This document shows, piece by piece, positions 1 to 9,273 of a stretch of 64,000 nucleotides of DNA (positions are counted from its first letter, which is position 1; every line of letters begins with the position of its first letter). This DNA comes from Polycladidibacter stylochi (GTDB lineage: Bacteria > Pseudomonadota > Alphaproteobacteria > Rhizobiales > Stappiaceae), in NCBI RefSeq assembly GCF_001562055.1, contig NZ_LLWE01000029.1:62001-126000 (forward strand), read 5' to 3'. Under the pieces are notes generated by a model, which worked only from the letters and a program-made list of their open reading frames with translations, was not told where the DNA came from and searched no databases. Position numbers and translations under genes: made by a program.

Positions 1-23
1 CTGTTGTGTTTTTCTTTTTACAC

Positions 24-623
24 TTAGGATGAGAGACGCAGCTGTAGGGCCTGATAAAGCATCATCAACCGCGGGCATTGAATTTCACCATTTTTATATA
101 TTTGTTGCAGCTGCTTTAATGGCAATTCGATAATTTCGATGTTTTCATCTTCATCTTGTTGGCGGATTTCTGCCCTTGCTGAGCCTTGAGTATAGCCCGC
201 TAAAAACAAGTGAGCCCGCTCCTTCATACGAGCAGGGTTAATATAGACCGTTGCTATTTTGACAAGGCTATTTAACTTGCAACCCATTTCTTCCATTGCC
301 TCACGGTGGACTGCTGCCTCGATATCATCGTCGCTATCTTCAATTCCCCCGGCGCAAGCTTCTAAAATTACAGCGTTATCAGCCAATAATGGCGCAGCAC
401 GGGCTTGGCGTACCAATAAAACGGTCTCGCGCTTGCTGTCATAGGGAAGTACCGAGATTGAATCGCAAGAAGCCCAGATTATTTCTGTTGCTTGATGTAC
501 GAGAGCCGACTTTCTGGTTTCAACGCTAACGGCCAGTATTTCTCCATTTGCCTTTAACAGACTTTCCCTTTTGGTAATCAGCGGCTGCAACTTTGAAGGT
601 GGAAGAAACATGTTATCGGGCAA
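24..623 (-). CDS. NUDIX hydrolase, nucleoside-diphosphate-sugar pyrophosphatase-like (NudK/ADP-ribose type)
   Basis: A 199-residue protein with a Nudix box at about residues 93-115 ending REAMEEMG, the Mg-binding part of the motif. The first Glu of the consensus (G-x5-E-x7-REUXEE) is Asp here, a conservative change. Length and fold fit the ADP-ribose/NudK group that cleaves nucleoside diphosphate sugars. The adjacent upstream manB and manC make GDP-mannose, so a GDP-mannose pyrophosphatase (NudK role) is an attractive inference, but substrate cannot be read from the sequence. The start is TTG with AAGGA about 10 bases upstream; an in-frame ATG at 611 is the alternative. A terminator separates it from manB, so it is probably transcribed on its own. 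Confidence 0.8.
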   Translation of the reverse strand: MPDNMFLPPSKLQPLITKRESLLKANGEILAVSVETRKSALVHQATEIIWASCDSISVLPYDSKRETVLLVRQARAAPLLADNAVILEACAGGIEDSDDDIEAAVHREAMEEMGCKLNSLVKIATVYINPARMKERAHLFLAGYTQGSARAEIRQQDEDENIEIIELPLKQLQQIYKNGEIQCPRLMMLYQALQLRLSS

Positions 624-700
624 TGTTCTGCAATCCTTAAATGAAGATCGGTTAGAAAGTACTTAGAGGCATTTTCATATTTAATAGTAATCTGATTGAA

Positions 701-728
701 AAAAGGGCAGGAAATCCCCTGCCCTTTT
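701..728 (-). terminator. Rho-independent terminator after manB
   Basis: A perfect 11-bp stem (701-711 with 718-728, core GGGCAGG/CCTGCCC) with a 6-base loop lies 21 bases past the manB stop. In the minus direction it runs into a T-rich tract; the plus side is also T-rich, so it could act both ways. Confidence 0.85.
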
Positions 729-748
729 GTTTTTATTTGCCTAGAGAC

Positions 749-2248
749 CTAGATCGTTTGGTTGTACTCGCCAACCTCAGGATTTTCACGCAAAACAGCA
801 TCTACCGCTTTGAACATTTCGTGAAGGCGCTCGTTTGAAACCGGGCTTTCAACAACCACAACCAGCTCTGGCTTATTTGAGGAAGCCCGTACAAGACCCC
901 ATGTGCCATCTTCGCTCACAACGCGAATACCGTTCACGGTTATCAAGTCAACAATTTTTTGACCACCAACTTTTTCACCAGCTTGTTGCATGGCTTTAAA
1001 GCGAGCCACAACTTTGTCCACCACTGCGTATTTCTCTTCATCGGCGCAATGTGGTGACATGGTGGGCGAACCCCATGTTTTTGGCAGTTCCCGGCGCAAA
1101 TCTGCCATTGTTTTACCCGGATTGCGGTCAAGCATATCCAGCGCAGCAATCGCAGAGACAAGGCCATCATCATAGCCACGACCAATTGGTGCATTAAAGA
1201 AGTAGTGACCGGATTTTTCAAAACCTGCCAGAGCGTTTAGGTCAGATACGCGGCGTTTGATGTAGGAATGGCCTGTTTTGTAGTAGTCGGTTTTGGCTCC
1301 GAGTTCTTTTAGAACTGGATCGCTGTGATATAGCCCCGTTGATTTAACATCCACCACAAACTGGGCATCTTTATAGATTGCACTTAAATCACGCGCCAGC
1401 ATTACACCGACTTTATCGGCGAAGATTTCTTCCCCTTCATTATCAACGACACCACAGCGATCGCCGTCACCATCGAATCCCAAACCAATTTCAGCACCGG
1501 TTTCCAGCACTTTATCCCGAATGGCATGCAACATTTTCATGTCTTCCGGATTTGGGTTGTAGTTCGGGAACGTATGATCGAGCTCGCAATCCAGCTCAAT
1601 CACCTCAGCACCCAAAGCCCTTAGGATTTTCGGCGCAAAAGCACCGGCTGTGCCATTACCGCAGGCAACAACTGCTTTAATTGGCCGCTTGAACTTATCC
1701 CGGTTCGTTAAATCAGAAATATATTCTTGAGCAAAATCATCGTGATAAATGTAAGCACCGCCTGAGGAAAGCTCAAACTTAGCTTCTAATACGAGTTCTT
1801 TTAACCGCGACATTTCATCGGGACCAAAAGTGAGCGGGCGATTTACACCCATCTTGACCCCTGTCCAGCCATTATCGTTATGGGATGCGGTGACCATGGC
1901 AACGCAAGCGACATCCAGCTCGAACTGGGCAAAGTATGCCATAGGGGACATGGCCATGCCAATATCATGCACCTTGATGCCTGTTGCCATCAAGCCGTTA
2001 ATAAGTGCCATTTTGATAGAGGAGGAATAACCTCTAAAGTCATGCCCGGTGACAATTTCCTGACGTACGCCCATTTCCTTAATGAGCGTACCGAGCCCCA
2101 TTCCTAAAGCTTGAATACCCATGAGGTTGATTTCTTTTTCAAACAACCAACGAGCATCATATTCACGAAATCCGGTAGGCTTTACGAGAGGCTTACATTC
2201 ATAGGCCAATGTGTTGGGCTGTAAGGCAGCCTCTGGTTTGCTAAACAT
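749..2248 (-). CDS. manB: Phosphomannomutase/phosphoglucomutase
   Basis: A 499-residue alpha-D-phosphohexomutase that interconverts hexose-6-phosphate and hexose-1-phosphate in the cytoplasm. Visible signatures are the phosphoserine loop TASHN (Ser122), the Mg-binding loop DGDGDR (259-264), the sugar-binding FEKSGHYFF motif, and a C-terminal phosphate-binding RASSNKPE motif. It lies 43 bases downstream of manC on the same strand, so the pair very likely makes mannose-1-phosphate and then GDP-mannose for lipopolysaccharide or exopolysaccharide. The terminator at 701-728 closes the unit. Dual phosphoglucomutase activity is common in this family and cannot be excluded. Confidence 0.93.
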   Translation of the reverse strand: MFSKPEAALQPNTLAYECKPLVKPTGFREYDARWLFEKEINLMGIQALGMGLGTLIKEMGVRQEIVTGHDFRGYSSSIKMALINGLMATGIKVHDIGMAMSPMAYFAQFELDVACVAMVTASHNDNGWTGVKMGVNRPLTFGPDEMSRLKELVLEAKFELSSGGAYIYHDDFAQEYISDLTNRDKFKRPIKAVVACGNGTAGAFAPKILRALGAEVIELDCELDHTFPNYNPNPEDMKMLHAIRDKVLETGAEIGLGFDGDGDRCGVVDNEGEEIFADKVGVMLARDLSAIYKDAQFVVDVKSTGLYHSDPVLKELGAKTDYYKTGHSYIKRRVSDLNALAGFEKSGHYFFNAPIGRGYDDGLVSAIAALDMLDRNPGKTMADLRRELPKTWGSPTMSPHCADEEKYAVVDKVVARFKAMQQAGEKVGGQKIVDLITVNGIRVVSEDGTWGLVRASSNKPELVVVVESPVSNERLHEMFKAVDAVLRENPEVGEYNQTI

Positions 2249-2291
2249 TATAACTCCTAATTATTCCGCAGCATCGTCAAACGCAATTCGA

Positions 2292-3680
2292 TTAGTGCCT
2301 GAAAATATCATCTTCAGCAATGTAGCTGCCAGATTGTATTTCTATCATTCTAACAGGAATTTTACCGGGGTTTGATAGTTTGTGGCTTGCGCCTAACGGC
2401 ACATATACGGATTGGTTCTCAGTTATTAGTGTTATTTTATCATTGATAATTATTTCTAGTGTCCCGTTGACGACGACCCAATGCTCGGCTCTATGCATAT
2501 GTCGCTGCAAAGACATTTCTTGTCCTGACTTTATCATCAGTGAATGCACCTTAAAGCGATCACCGTGAGCAATTTCCTCGCTCCAACCCCAAGGGCGGTA
2601 TTTACGCACGTGGTGAATGGTTTCTTGGCGATTGTTTCCATCAAGGTGCTCAACTACTTTTTTAACATCCTGAGCCCTATCTTTAGCTGCTACCAAAAGT
2701 GCATCAGGTGTATTCACCACCATGATGTTATCTAGCCCAATGATAGAAACGACTGCATCCTCTGAATAAACAAGATTGTTACTGGCATCTTGATAGATCG
2801 CTTCACCCATAGAAACATTTTTGTTTTCGTCTTTGAACTGCGATTCCCATATGGCAGGCCAAGCTCCTAAATCACTCCAGTTTGGATCCATAGGTACACA
2901 CGCAATATTTTGCGCTTTCTCCATGATTGCATAGTCAAATGAAATTGAAGGACATGCTGTAAACGCATCTAAATCTAAACGCTGGAAATCCAAATCAACT
3001 TTTGATTTAACATAGGCTTCACCAACACTTTGCCAAATTTCTGGTTTATGGCGCGTAAAAGCATCCCTCATTGCTTTGGCTGAATATAAGAAAATGCCAG
3101 CATTCCATAAATAGCACCCTTCTTGAAGAAACTCCTTTGCTTTCATTAAGTCGGGTTTTTCCACAAAGCGCTCAACAGTTTTAACTGCACCTTCGCCATT
3201 ATTAACTTTTATATAGCCATAACCCGTGTTGGGTTCATTGGGCTTGATACCAAATGTAACAATGGTGCCTGCTTGAGCTACAGGTATTGCGGCTTGAAGT
3301 GCGCGATTAAACTCTTCTTCGTCAGATATCAAATGATCGGAAGGAGCGAGTAGAATTAGAGCGTCAGGATCTTTTTCCAGCGCAATATAAGCTGCCAAAG
3401 CTGCAGGAGCGGCTGTGTTTCGGCCTACTGGTTCTAAAAGAATGCCAGAATTCTCAAGTCCCATCTCCTCAAGCTGCTCACCAATTAAAAAACGGTGATC
3501 AACATTAGATATTATTAATGGTGGTGCAAACATGCCGTTTGATGTTCGCTTGCATGTCTTTTGAAATAGACTTTCGCCATCAAAGATTGGAAGGAATTGC
3601 TTTGGCCGCATGCGCCGAGAAAGAGGCCATAGCCTTGAACCAAAACCGCCGGAAAGTACAACCGGTAATACAAGAGCCAT
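2292..3680 (-). CDS. manC: Mannose-1-phosphate guanylyltransferase / mannose-6-phosphate isomerase
   Basis: A 462-residue bifunctional type II enzyme. The N-terminal nucleotidyltransferase domain carries GGFGSRLWPLS...RPKQF (residues 11-29) that binds GTP and sugar phosphate; the C-terminal cupin domain (about residues 350-455) carries the type II phosphomannose isomerase block with QEMSLQRHMHRAEHW. Together these convert fructose-6-phosphate to mannose-6-phosphate and mannose-1-phosphate to GDP-mannose. Usual family length is 460-480. The ATG start has AAGG 8 bases upstream. It is the first gene of the manC-manB unit. Confidence 0.94.
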   Translation of the reverse strand: MALVLPVVLSGGFGSRLWPLSRRMRPKQFLPIFDGESLFQKTCKRTSNGMFAPPLIISNVDHRFLIGEQLEEMGLENSGILLEPVGRNTAAPAALAAYIALEKDPDALILLAPSDHLISDEEEFNRALQAAIPVAQAGTIVTFGIKPNEPNTGYGYIKVNNGEGAVKTVERFVEKPDLMKAKEFLQEGCYLWNAGIFLYSAKAMRDAFTRHKPEIWQSVGEAYVKSKVDLDFQRLDLDAFTACPSISFDYAIMEKAQNIACVPMDPNWSDLGAWPAIWESQFKDENKNVSMGEAIYQDASNNLVYSEDAVVSIIGLDNIMVVNTPDALLVAAKDRAQDVKKVVEHLDGNNRQETIHHVRKYRPWGWSEEIAHGDRFKVHSLMIKSGQEMSLQRHMHRAEHWVVVNGTLEIIINDKITLITENQSVYVPLGASHKLSNPGKIPVRMIEIQSGSYIAEDDIFRH

Positions 3681-4052
3681 TTACATTACCTTTTTAAACT
3701 GTAGTTTTTTGCTCCCACATTTTAAAGATGGAGACAATTCCTTTTTTTTAGAGCCACGCTATTTATAACGGGAAAACTTGAGTTCTTACCCAAAGGTAAT
3801 AGTCGTAAAGTAAGAAAGATTGGTTCTGTTTGTTACTCCTCGAACCTAAGGTACCTTGCTATAGCAACCCGAACATAACGTTGAATTATTCTAAATAAAA
3901 ATCGCTTATATACCTAGTCATCGTGAAATTTATTTGCTAATAAGCCCTCAATAAAAATATTAATAGAAATACTTATTATCTAGGTATCTCATCGCTGTGC
4001 TAGTGTATTTCGTGATCTACATGATAGATACTAAGGCTTAAGGAAGTAAATA
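3681..4052. promoter_or_regulatory. Divergent intergenic region, manC / peptide-ABC operon
   Basis: This 372-base AT-rich stretch separates divergent manC and the plus-strand ABC operon and must hold promoters for both. A weak plus-strand match is TTGCTA (3934-3939) with ATATTA or TATTAA 17-18 bases later, about 90 bases before the binding-protein start. No ORF, RNA gene or strong repeat is seen. Confidence 0.35.
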
Positions 4053-5552
4053 ATGGGGCAATTATATAAGTATATGCTGATAGCATTGTTCATGACTAGC
4101 TATCTTATACTCCCAGTTAAATTGGCAATGGCTAATGCATCAACAAACTCCCTCAATATTGGTATAGCTCTCGAACCACCGCATTTGGACCCAACTGCCA
4201 GTGCCGCGGGAGCCATTGATTCCATTAGTTATGTAAATATATACGAAGGTTTGACCCGTATCGACGAGCATGGCGAGGTTCAACCTTTACTTGCGAAGTT
4301 CTGGAATGTTTCGAAGGACGGCCTTACCTACACATTTCATTTACATGAAAATGTAGCATTTCATGACGGGTCAGCAATGAATTGTGAGGCTGTCAAATTC
4401 TCGCTGGATAGAGCGCGTGCAAGCGATAGCGTCAACGCCCAAAAGCAACTTTTTAAGTCTATCGAATCTGTCAATTGTCCTGGGCCATATGAAGTCGTTG
4501 TGCGATTAAACCATCGTTCAGGTAGCCTGCTTTACAATTTGGGCTGGGGGGACGCTGTTATAGTTTCGCCCAAATCCGCAAATGATAACAAGTCTAACCC
4601 AGTGGGCACTGGTCCCTTTCGTTTTCAAAAATGGCAAAAAGGGCAGCAAGTTACTATCATACGTAATGATCAATACTGGGGTCCTAAACCTTCCTTAGAC
4701 AAGGTTGCCTTTAAATTTATTTCTAATCCGAACGCGGCACTTGCTGCTATTCTATCTGGTGATCTTGATGCGTTTTCTGGTTTCCCAGCGCCTGAAGCAT
4801 TGATGCAGCTGATGACAAATGATCAGTTTCAGGTGGATATAGGTACATCAGAAGGTGAGACTATACTTGCCATGAATAATAAAAAGGGGCCACTTGCAAA
4901 TTTAAAAGTACGCCAGGCGATTGCACATGCCATTAAACGCCAGTTCCTTATTGAAGGGGCTATGTTTGGTTTCGGTAAGCCGATTGGTTCTCACTTTGCA
5001 CCGCATCACCCTGCTTATGTCGACTTAACAGGGCTGTACCCTTATGATCCTCAAAAAGCCAAGGAACTCTTGAAAGAAGCTGGTTATGAAGGTGGCTTTG
5101 ACTTAACCTTAAAACTACCTCCCCCCTCCTATGCGCGTCGTAGTGGAGAGTTGATCGCCTCTGAACTTAGTCAAGTCGGTATTAATGTCACCATCATCCC
5201 AGTTGAGTGGGCCCAATGGCTTTCTGATGTCTTTAAAAATAAAGATTACGATCTAACCATTGTCTCTCACACTGAGCCAATGGATATCGGTATTTATGCG
5301 CGTGATGATTACTACTTCAATTATGAAAGTGACGCGTTTAAAGCTGTTATGGAACAGCTTGAACGGACTGAAGAAACAAGTGCACGCTTTGAGTTGATGA
5401 AAAAGGCGCAAGTCATGATCGCAAAGGACTGTGTGAATGCCTTTTTGTTCCAGTTGCCGCACACAACAGTGCGTAATGCCAAGCTGCAGGGCTTGTGGGT
5501 TAATGCCCCAATACAGGCAATTGACTTAACAACAGTTCAATGGAGCCAATAA
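4053..5552 (+). CDS. Family 5 extracellular solute-binding protein of a peptide-type ABC importer
   Basis: A 499-residue periplasmic binding protein of the DppA/OppA family (SBP_bac_5). It has an N-terminal signal peptide (hydrophobic stretch about 9-25, probable cut near ANA-ST), then the family opening GIALEPPHLDPT and LYEGLT-like IYEGLTRID. The mid region has the typical VGTGPFRFQKW and RQAIAHAI blocks. It captures short peptides or similar compounds and passes them to the downstream permeases. AAGGAAG precedes the ATG. It leads an operon with two permeases and a double ATPase; a stem-loop lies between it and the first permease, as is common where more binding protein than permease is made. 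The exact ligand is unknown. Confidence 0.9.
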   Translation: MGQLYKYMLIALFMTSYLILPVKLAMANASTNSLNIGIALEPPHLDPTASAAGAIDSISYVNIYEGLTRIDEHGEVQPLLAKFWNVSKDGLTYTFHLHENVAFHDGSAMNCEAVKFSLDRARASDSVNAQKQLFKSIESVNCPGPYEVVVRLNHRSGSLLYNLGWGDAVIVSPKSANDNKSNPVGTGPFRFQKWQKGQQVTIIRNDQYWGPKPSLDKVAFKFISNPNAALAAILSGDLDAFSGFPAPEALMQLMTNDQFQVDIGTSEGETILAMNNKKGPLANLKVRQAIAHAIKRQFLIEGAMFGFGKPIGSHFAPHHPAYVDLTGLYPYDPQKAKELLKEAGYEGGFDLTLKLPPPSYARRSGELIASELSQVGINVTIIPVEWAQWLSDVFKNKDYDLTIVSHTEPMDIGIYARDDYYFNYESDAFKAVMEQLERTEETSARFELMKKAQVMIAKDCVNAFLFQLPHTTVRNAKLQGLWVNAPIQAIDLTTVQWSQ

Positions 5553-5604
5553 GCTTGAGAAGCATTCATTTTTGATGACTGTTTACAAGTGAATAATAAA
5601 TCAC

Positions 5605-5637
5605 CTAGAGGTGCCTAGTTTTTGTAGGTGCCTCTAG
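5605..5637 (+). other. Intercistronic stem-loop after the binding protein gene
   Basis: A 13-bp stem (5605-5617 with 5625-5637, two G-U pairs as RNA) with a 7-base loop lies about 50 bases past the binding-protein stop. There is no T-tract, so it looks like an mRNA-stabilising or partial termination structure. Confidence 0.6.
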
Positions 5638-5640
5638 ACT

Positions 5641-5730
5641 ACTCACCTTGATTTGATTTAAAAGCACGACAATACGAATAGCCGATCGCCTGAAACTAGT
5701 ATCGGTAACGGTCAGTTCGACAAGGTGAGT
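5641..5730 (+). promoter_or_regulatory. Long-range inverted repeat that can cover the permease ribosome-binding site
   Basis: ACTCACCTTG at 5641-5650 is the exact complement of CAAGGTGAGT at 5721-5730. The second arm contains the AAGGTGAG ribosome-binding site of the permease gene that starts at 5736. Pairing in the mRNA would hide that site and lower permease translation relative to the binding protein. This is an inference from base pairing only. Confidence 0.45.
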
Positions 5731-5735
5731 ACAAA

Positions 5736-6680
5736 ATGTTACGCTATGTACTTTTAAGGCTATCGAGCCTTGTGGTAACCCTTTTTATCGCGAGCATACT
5801 CCTCTTTCTGTTTATTGAAGTTTTGCCGGGCGATCCTGCTCAACTTATGCTGGGAATGAATGCTGATCCGCAATCGATACTTGCGTTGCGTCACAATCTT
5901 GGTTTAGATCAGCCTCTTTTTTGGCGATATATCCATTGGATTACCCAAATGTTGCAGGGCGATTTTGGCATCAGCTATACTTATGATGTATCGGTTGGCG
6001 AACTAATCCGTGAGCGTTTAGCTGTCAGTATTCCGCTTGCTTTGTTCGCACTCTTTCTTTCAATTGGTATCGGCTTACCACTTGGTGTGATCGCCGCAAG
6101 AAACAGAGGACGCTGGCTGGACCGTGTCTTGATGAGTACATTGCAAATCGGGATGGCCATTCCCAATTTCTGGCTGGGCCTTGTTCTGATTTTTGTTTGT
6201 GCCGTGAGTTTGGGGCTGCTGCCCTCGGGTGGTTTTACCGCTTGGAATGAAGATTTTTTTGCCGCTTTTCGTGCTCTGATTTTACCGAGCCTTGCCTTAG
6301 CTTTACCACAAAGTGCGATCATCGCCCGCGTTATGCGCTCGTCTCTCATCGATAAGCTCGGGGAAGACTATGTACGAACCGCCCGTGCAAAGGGGCTTAG
6401 TAAAAATCGTTGCCTTTGGCATCATGGCGTTCGCAATGCATTGATACCGGTTCTTACTATTCTTGGTTTGCAGTTCTCTTTTCTCATTGCGGGTACAGTC
6501 ATTATTGAAAGCGTTTTCTATCTACCAGGGTTGGGCCGCCTTGTGTTTCAGGCCATAAGCCAGCGCGACTTAATCGTTGTTAAGGGCGTCGTCATGTTGT
6601 TGGTTACGATGACAATTACCATCAGCTTCATTATTGACATTGCATACGCTCTTGTCGATCCGCGTTTAAGGTCTGCATAA
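5736..6680 (+). CDS. Peptide-type ABC transporter permease, DppB family
   Basis: A 314-residue integral membrane protein with six likely transmembrane helices and the DppB-type N-terminus (MLRYVLLRL, then FIEVLPGDPA at about 27-36). The C-terminal half has the binding-protein-dependent transport signature, with the EAA-like loop EDYVRTARAKGLS that docks on the ATPase. It forms the channel with the next gene. The stop and the next start overlap by one base, implying translational coupling. Confidence 0.92.
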   Translation: MLRYVLLRLSSLVVTLFIASILLFLFIEVLPGDPAQLMLGMNADPQSILALRHNLGLDQPLFWRYIHWITQMLQGDFGISYTYDVSVGELIRERLAVSIPLALFALFLSIGIGLPLGVIAARNRGRWLDRVLMSTLQIGMAIPNFWLGLVLIFVCAVSLGLLPSGGFTAWNEDFFAAFRALILPSLALALPQSAIIARVMRSSLIDKLGEDYVRTARAKGLSKNRCLWHHGVRNALIPVLTILGLQFSFLIAGTVIIESVFYLPGLGRLVFQAISQRDLIVVKGVVMLLVTMTITISFIIDIAYALVDPRLRSA

Positions 6681-7591
6681 TGGTAAAGAAAACAGTTTCT
6701 TCCGATAAGCGTAAAGACACAAGATTTAGTGAGCTTGAAGATCGAGCGCGTTCTTGGCAGTTTTTTAAAGTTGCCTTGCACTCAAAAAGCTTCATTTTGG
6801 GCGCTGCTTTATCCTTCCTCATCATTACCTTGGGAGTTATAGCGATATTCTGGCTGCCCCATGATATTTCCAAGCTTAGTGTTATGAACCGTTTTAAAGC
6901 ACCAAGCTTTGTGTATTTGCTTGGTACCGACCAGTATGGAAGGGACATCTTTTCCATGCTCATGAGCGGGGCGCGTACATCTTTAATTGTCAGTCTATTT
7001 GCTGTTGGAATCGGCATGGTTATTGGGGTACCACTTGGGCTATTGGCAGCCGGGCGGCGCGGTATATATGATATTATTTTTATGCGCTTCAATGACCTTA
7101 TTTTTGCCTTTCCTTCTGTTTTGATCGCAATTTTGATCACAAGTGTTTATGGGCAGGCTTTAATAAATGCCGTTATTGCAATTGGTATATTTAATATTCC
7201 CGTATTTGTACGGGTGGCACGCGGCGGCGCTTTGAGTTTGCTTGGCAAAGAGTATCTGTTGGCCGCAAGGTTGGCTGGTAAAGGGCGGCTTCGGATTACT
7301 TTAGAGCACGTCCTGCCCAATATTGCCAATTTACTTATTGTGCAGGCAAGTATTCAACTGTCTATGGCCATACTTGCCGAGGCCGGCCTTTCTTATTTAG
7401 GTTTAGGTGCTCAACCACCGCTGACAAGCTGGGGTAAAATGTTGAATGAATCGCAAACGATGATTTCATTCGCTCCGCAACTTGCCATTCTCCCCGGCCT
7501 TGCCATAGTCATTTCAGTACTTGGCTTCAATCTAATGGGTGACGGCCTGCGCGATTTGCTTGACCCGAAACTTCGCCGGAGGGTTAGCTAA
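6680..7591 (+). CDS. Peptide-type ABC transporter permease, DppC family
   Basis: A 303-residue second permease subunit. It has an N-terminal cytoplasmic stretch and a first helix near residues 37-60, the DppC hallmark LGTDQYGRDIFS, and the EAA loop region KEYLLAARLAGKG. Five or six helices are expected. It pairs with the DppB-like subunit encoded immediately upstream. It is followed without a gap by the ATPase gene. Confidence 0.92.
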   Translation: MVKKTVSSDKRKDTRFSELEDRARSWQFFKVALHSKSFILGAALSFLIITLGVIAIFWLPHDISKLSVMNRFKAPSFVYLLGTDQYGRDIFSMLMSGARTSLIVSLFAVGIGMVIGVPLGLLAAGRRGIYDIIFMRFNDLIFAFPSVLIAILITSVYGQALINAVIAIGIFNIPVFVRVARGGALSLLGKEYLLAARLAGKGRLRITLEHVLPNIANLLIVQASIQLSMAILAEAGLSYLGLGAQPPLTSWGKMLNESQTMISFAPQLAILPGLAIVISVLGFNLMGDGLRDLLDPKLRRRVS

Positions 7592-9232
7592 GTGGCCTTT
7601 TTTAAAATTAGCAATCTTAATGTGCATATCGGGAAGCAGCCGATTATTAGTGGGCTGGATTTATCAATAGCACGCGGGGAAACTCTTGGTCTGGTGGGTG
7701 AGAGTGGCTCTGGTAAATCCATGTGCGCTTTGGCAGCGATGCAACTGTTACCGGAGGGGAGCAGAACAACCGGCTCTATCAGCTATCAAAACCAGGAGTT
7801 ATTGGAGGGGGACGAAGAGTTACTCAACCGTATTCGTGGACGACATATCTCTATGGTTTTCCAAGAACCAATGACCGCCCTAAACCCTGTCATGAATATT
7901 GGACAGCAAATCGCCGAAAGCCTGATTTGCCATGGTAAACGTGATAAAGAGGAAATCACCGCAAAGACGCATAAACTTCTGGAGCGTGTTGGACTTCTAC
8001 CAGCTCAAGACTTCAGTAAACGCTACCCCCATCAATTATCGGGGGGACAGCGACAAAGAGTGGTGATTGCCATTGCAATTGCATGCAAACCACGGCTTTT
8101 GATTGCGGACGAACCAACAACTGCGCTTGACGTTACAATACAAGCGCAAATTTTGGCTCTTTTGAAAGACATTGTGCGTAAAGAGAAAATGGGGTTGTTG
8201 CTTATCAGCCATGACCTTGCTGTTGTGGCCGATATGGCTGATAAAGTCGCCATCATGAAAAATGGCCGTATTCTAGAACACGGGCCTACTGCACAGTTGT
8301 TTGCCAATTTGCAGCACCCTTATTCTCGTGATTTATTAACCGCTTCACAAGCTATTGCACCATTACGTAAGAAAGCGGTACCGACAAATGTTCCGCCGCT
8401 ATTATACGCAAAAGACATCGAAAAAAACTACCGTCATGATAAAGCTGCTTTTTGGCGCCCCATGCGTTCTACGAGGGCGGTTGATGATGTTACCTTAGCA
8501 ATTGCTCCTCACCAAAGTGTCGGCCTGGTTGGAGAAAGTGGCTGCGGGAAGTCCACACTAGCAAGATCCCTTTTAGGGCTCGACCATCCTGATGAGGGTA
8601 TCATCACTTTTATGGGGCGTAATCCTTATGGCGTGAAAAAAGCAGAGCGCCGTTTATTACAACGCAATATGCAAGCTGTTTTTCAAGACCCTTATTCCAG
8701 CTTCAATCCGCGTCATCGCGTTGCCCGTATAGTGGGCGAGCCGTTGTATTTGCAAGGCAAAGAGCTAACCAGCTTCGACAAGGTGAAGCGTGTTGTTGAA
8801 GCCATCAAGGCAGTTGGGCTCTCTGAAACTGATCTGGATAAGTTTCCCCATGAGTTTTCTGGGGGACAACGGCAACGCATTGCCATTGCCCGTGCATTAG
8901 TGACGGAGCCTAAGTTAATTATTGCCGATGAACCCGTTTCTGCACTTGATGTTTCTATCCGCGCACAAATTTTGAACCTATTCGCTGATTTGCGTGATCG
9001 TTTGGGTATTGCATATTTGTTTATTAGCCACGACCTTTCGGTTGTACGGGCGATAACAGATTATGTTTATGTAATGAATGCAGGACAAATTGTTGAACAC
9101 GGCCCAACACGGCGAGTCTTTGAGCAACCCAAACACCCTTATACGCGATTGCTTTTGGCCGCTGCTCCTTCTCTTACTGCAGCTTTACAACGGCGTGCAA
9201 AAATCGAACAAAAGCAAACTAACCGTTTATAA
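7592..9232 (+). CDS. Fused double ATPase of the peptide-type ABC importer (DppD-DppF type)
   Basis: A 546-residue protein with two complete ABC ATPase domains in tandem. The first has Walker A GESGSGKS (36-43), signature LSGGQRQR and Walker B LLIADEP; the second has Walker A GESGCGKS (about 313-320), signature FSGGQRQR and IIADEP. Each ends with the oligopeptide-ABC C-terminal block (HPYSRDLL, HPYTRLLL). It drives transport through the two upstream permeases. The start is GTG directly after the permease stop. Fusion of the two ATPases into one chain is common in alphaproteobacteria. Confidence 0.93.
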   Translation: MAFFKISNLNVHIGKQPIISGLDLSIARGETLGLVGESGSGKSMCALAAMQLLPEGSRTTGSISYQNQELLEGDEELLNRIRGRHISMVFQEPMTALNPVMNIGQQIAESLICHGKRDKEEITAKTHKLLERVGLLPAQDFSKRYPHQLSGGQRQRVVIAIAIACKPRLLIADEPTTALDVTIQAQILALLKDIVRKEKMGLLLISHDLAVVADMADKVAIMKNGRILEHGPTAQLFANLQHPYSRDLLTASQAIAPLRKKAVPTNVPPLLYAKDIEKNYRHDKAAFWRPMRSTRAVDDVTLAIAPHQSVGLVGESGCGKSTLARSLLGLDHPDEGIITFMGRNPYGVKKAERRLLQRNMQAVFQDPYSSFNPRHRVARIVGEPLYLQGKELTSFDKVKRVVEAIKAVGLSETDLDKFPHEFSGGQRQRIAIARALVTEPKLIIADEPVSALDVSIRAQILNLFADLRDRLGIAYLFISHDLSVVRAITDYVYVMNAGQIVEHGPTRRVFEQPKHPYTRLLLAAAPSLTAALQRRAKIEQKQTNRL

Positions 9233-9273
9233 TTATAAATCATCACTCTCAATAGCATATAAAAGGCTCAGTT

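Noticed and set aside
6631-7140. A 169-codon minus-strand ORF
   Set aside because: It lies antisense within the clear permease genes; basic, low-complexity sequence typical of an antisense shadow.
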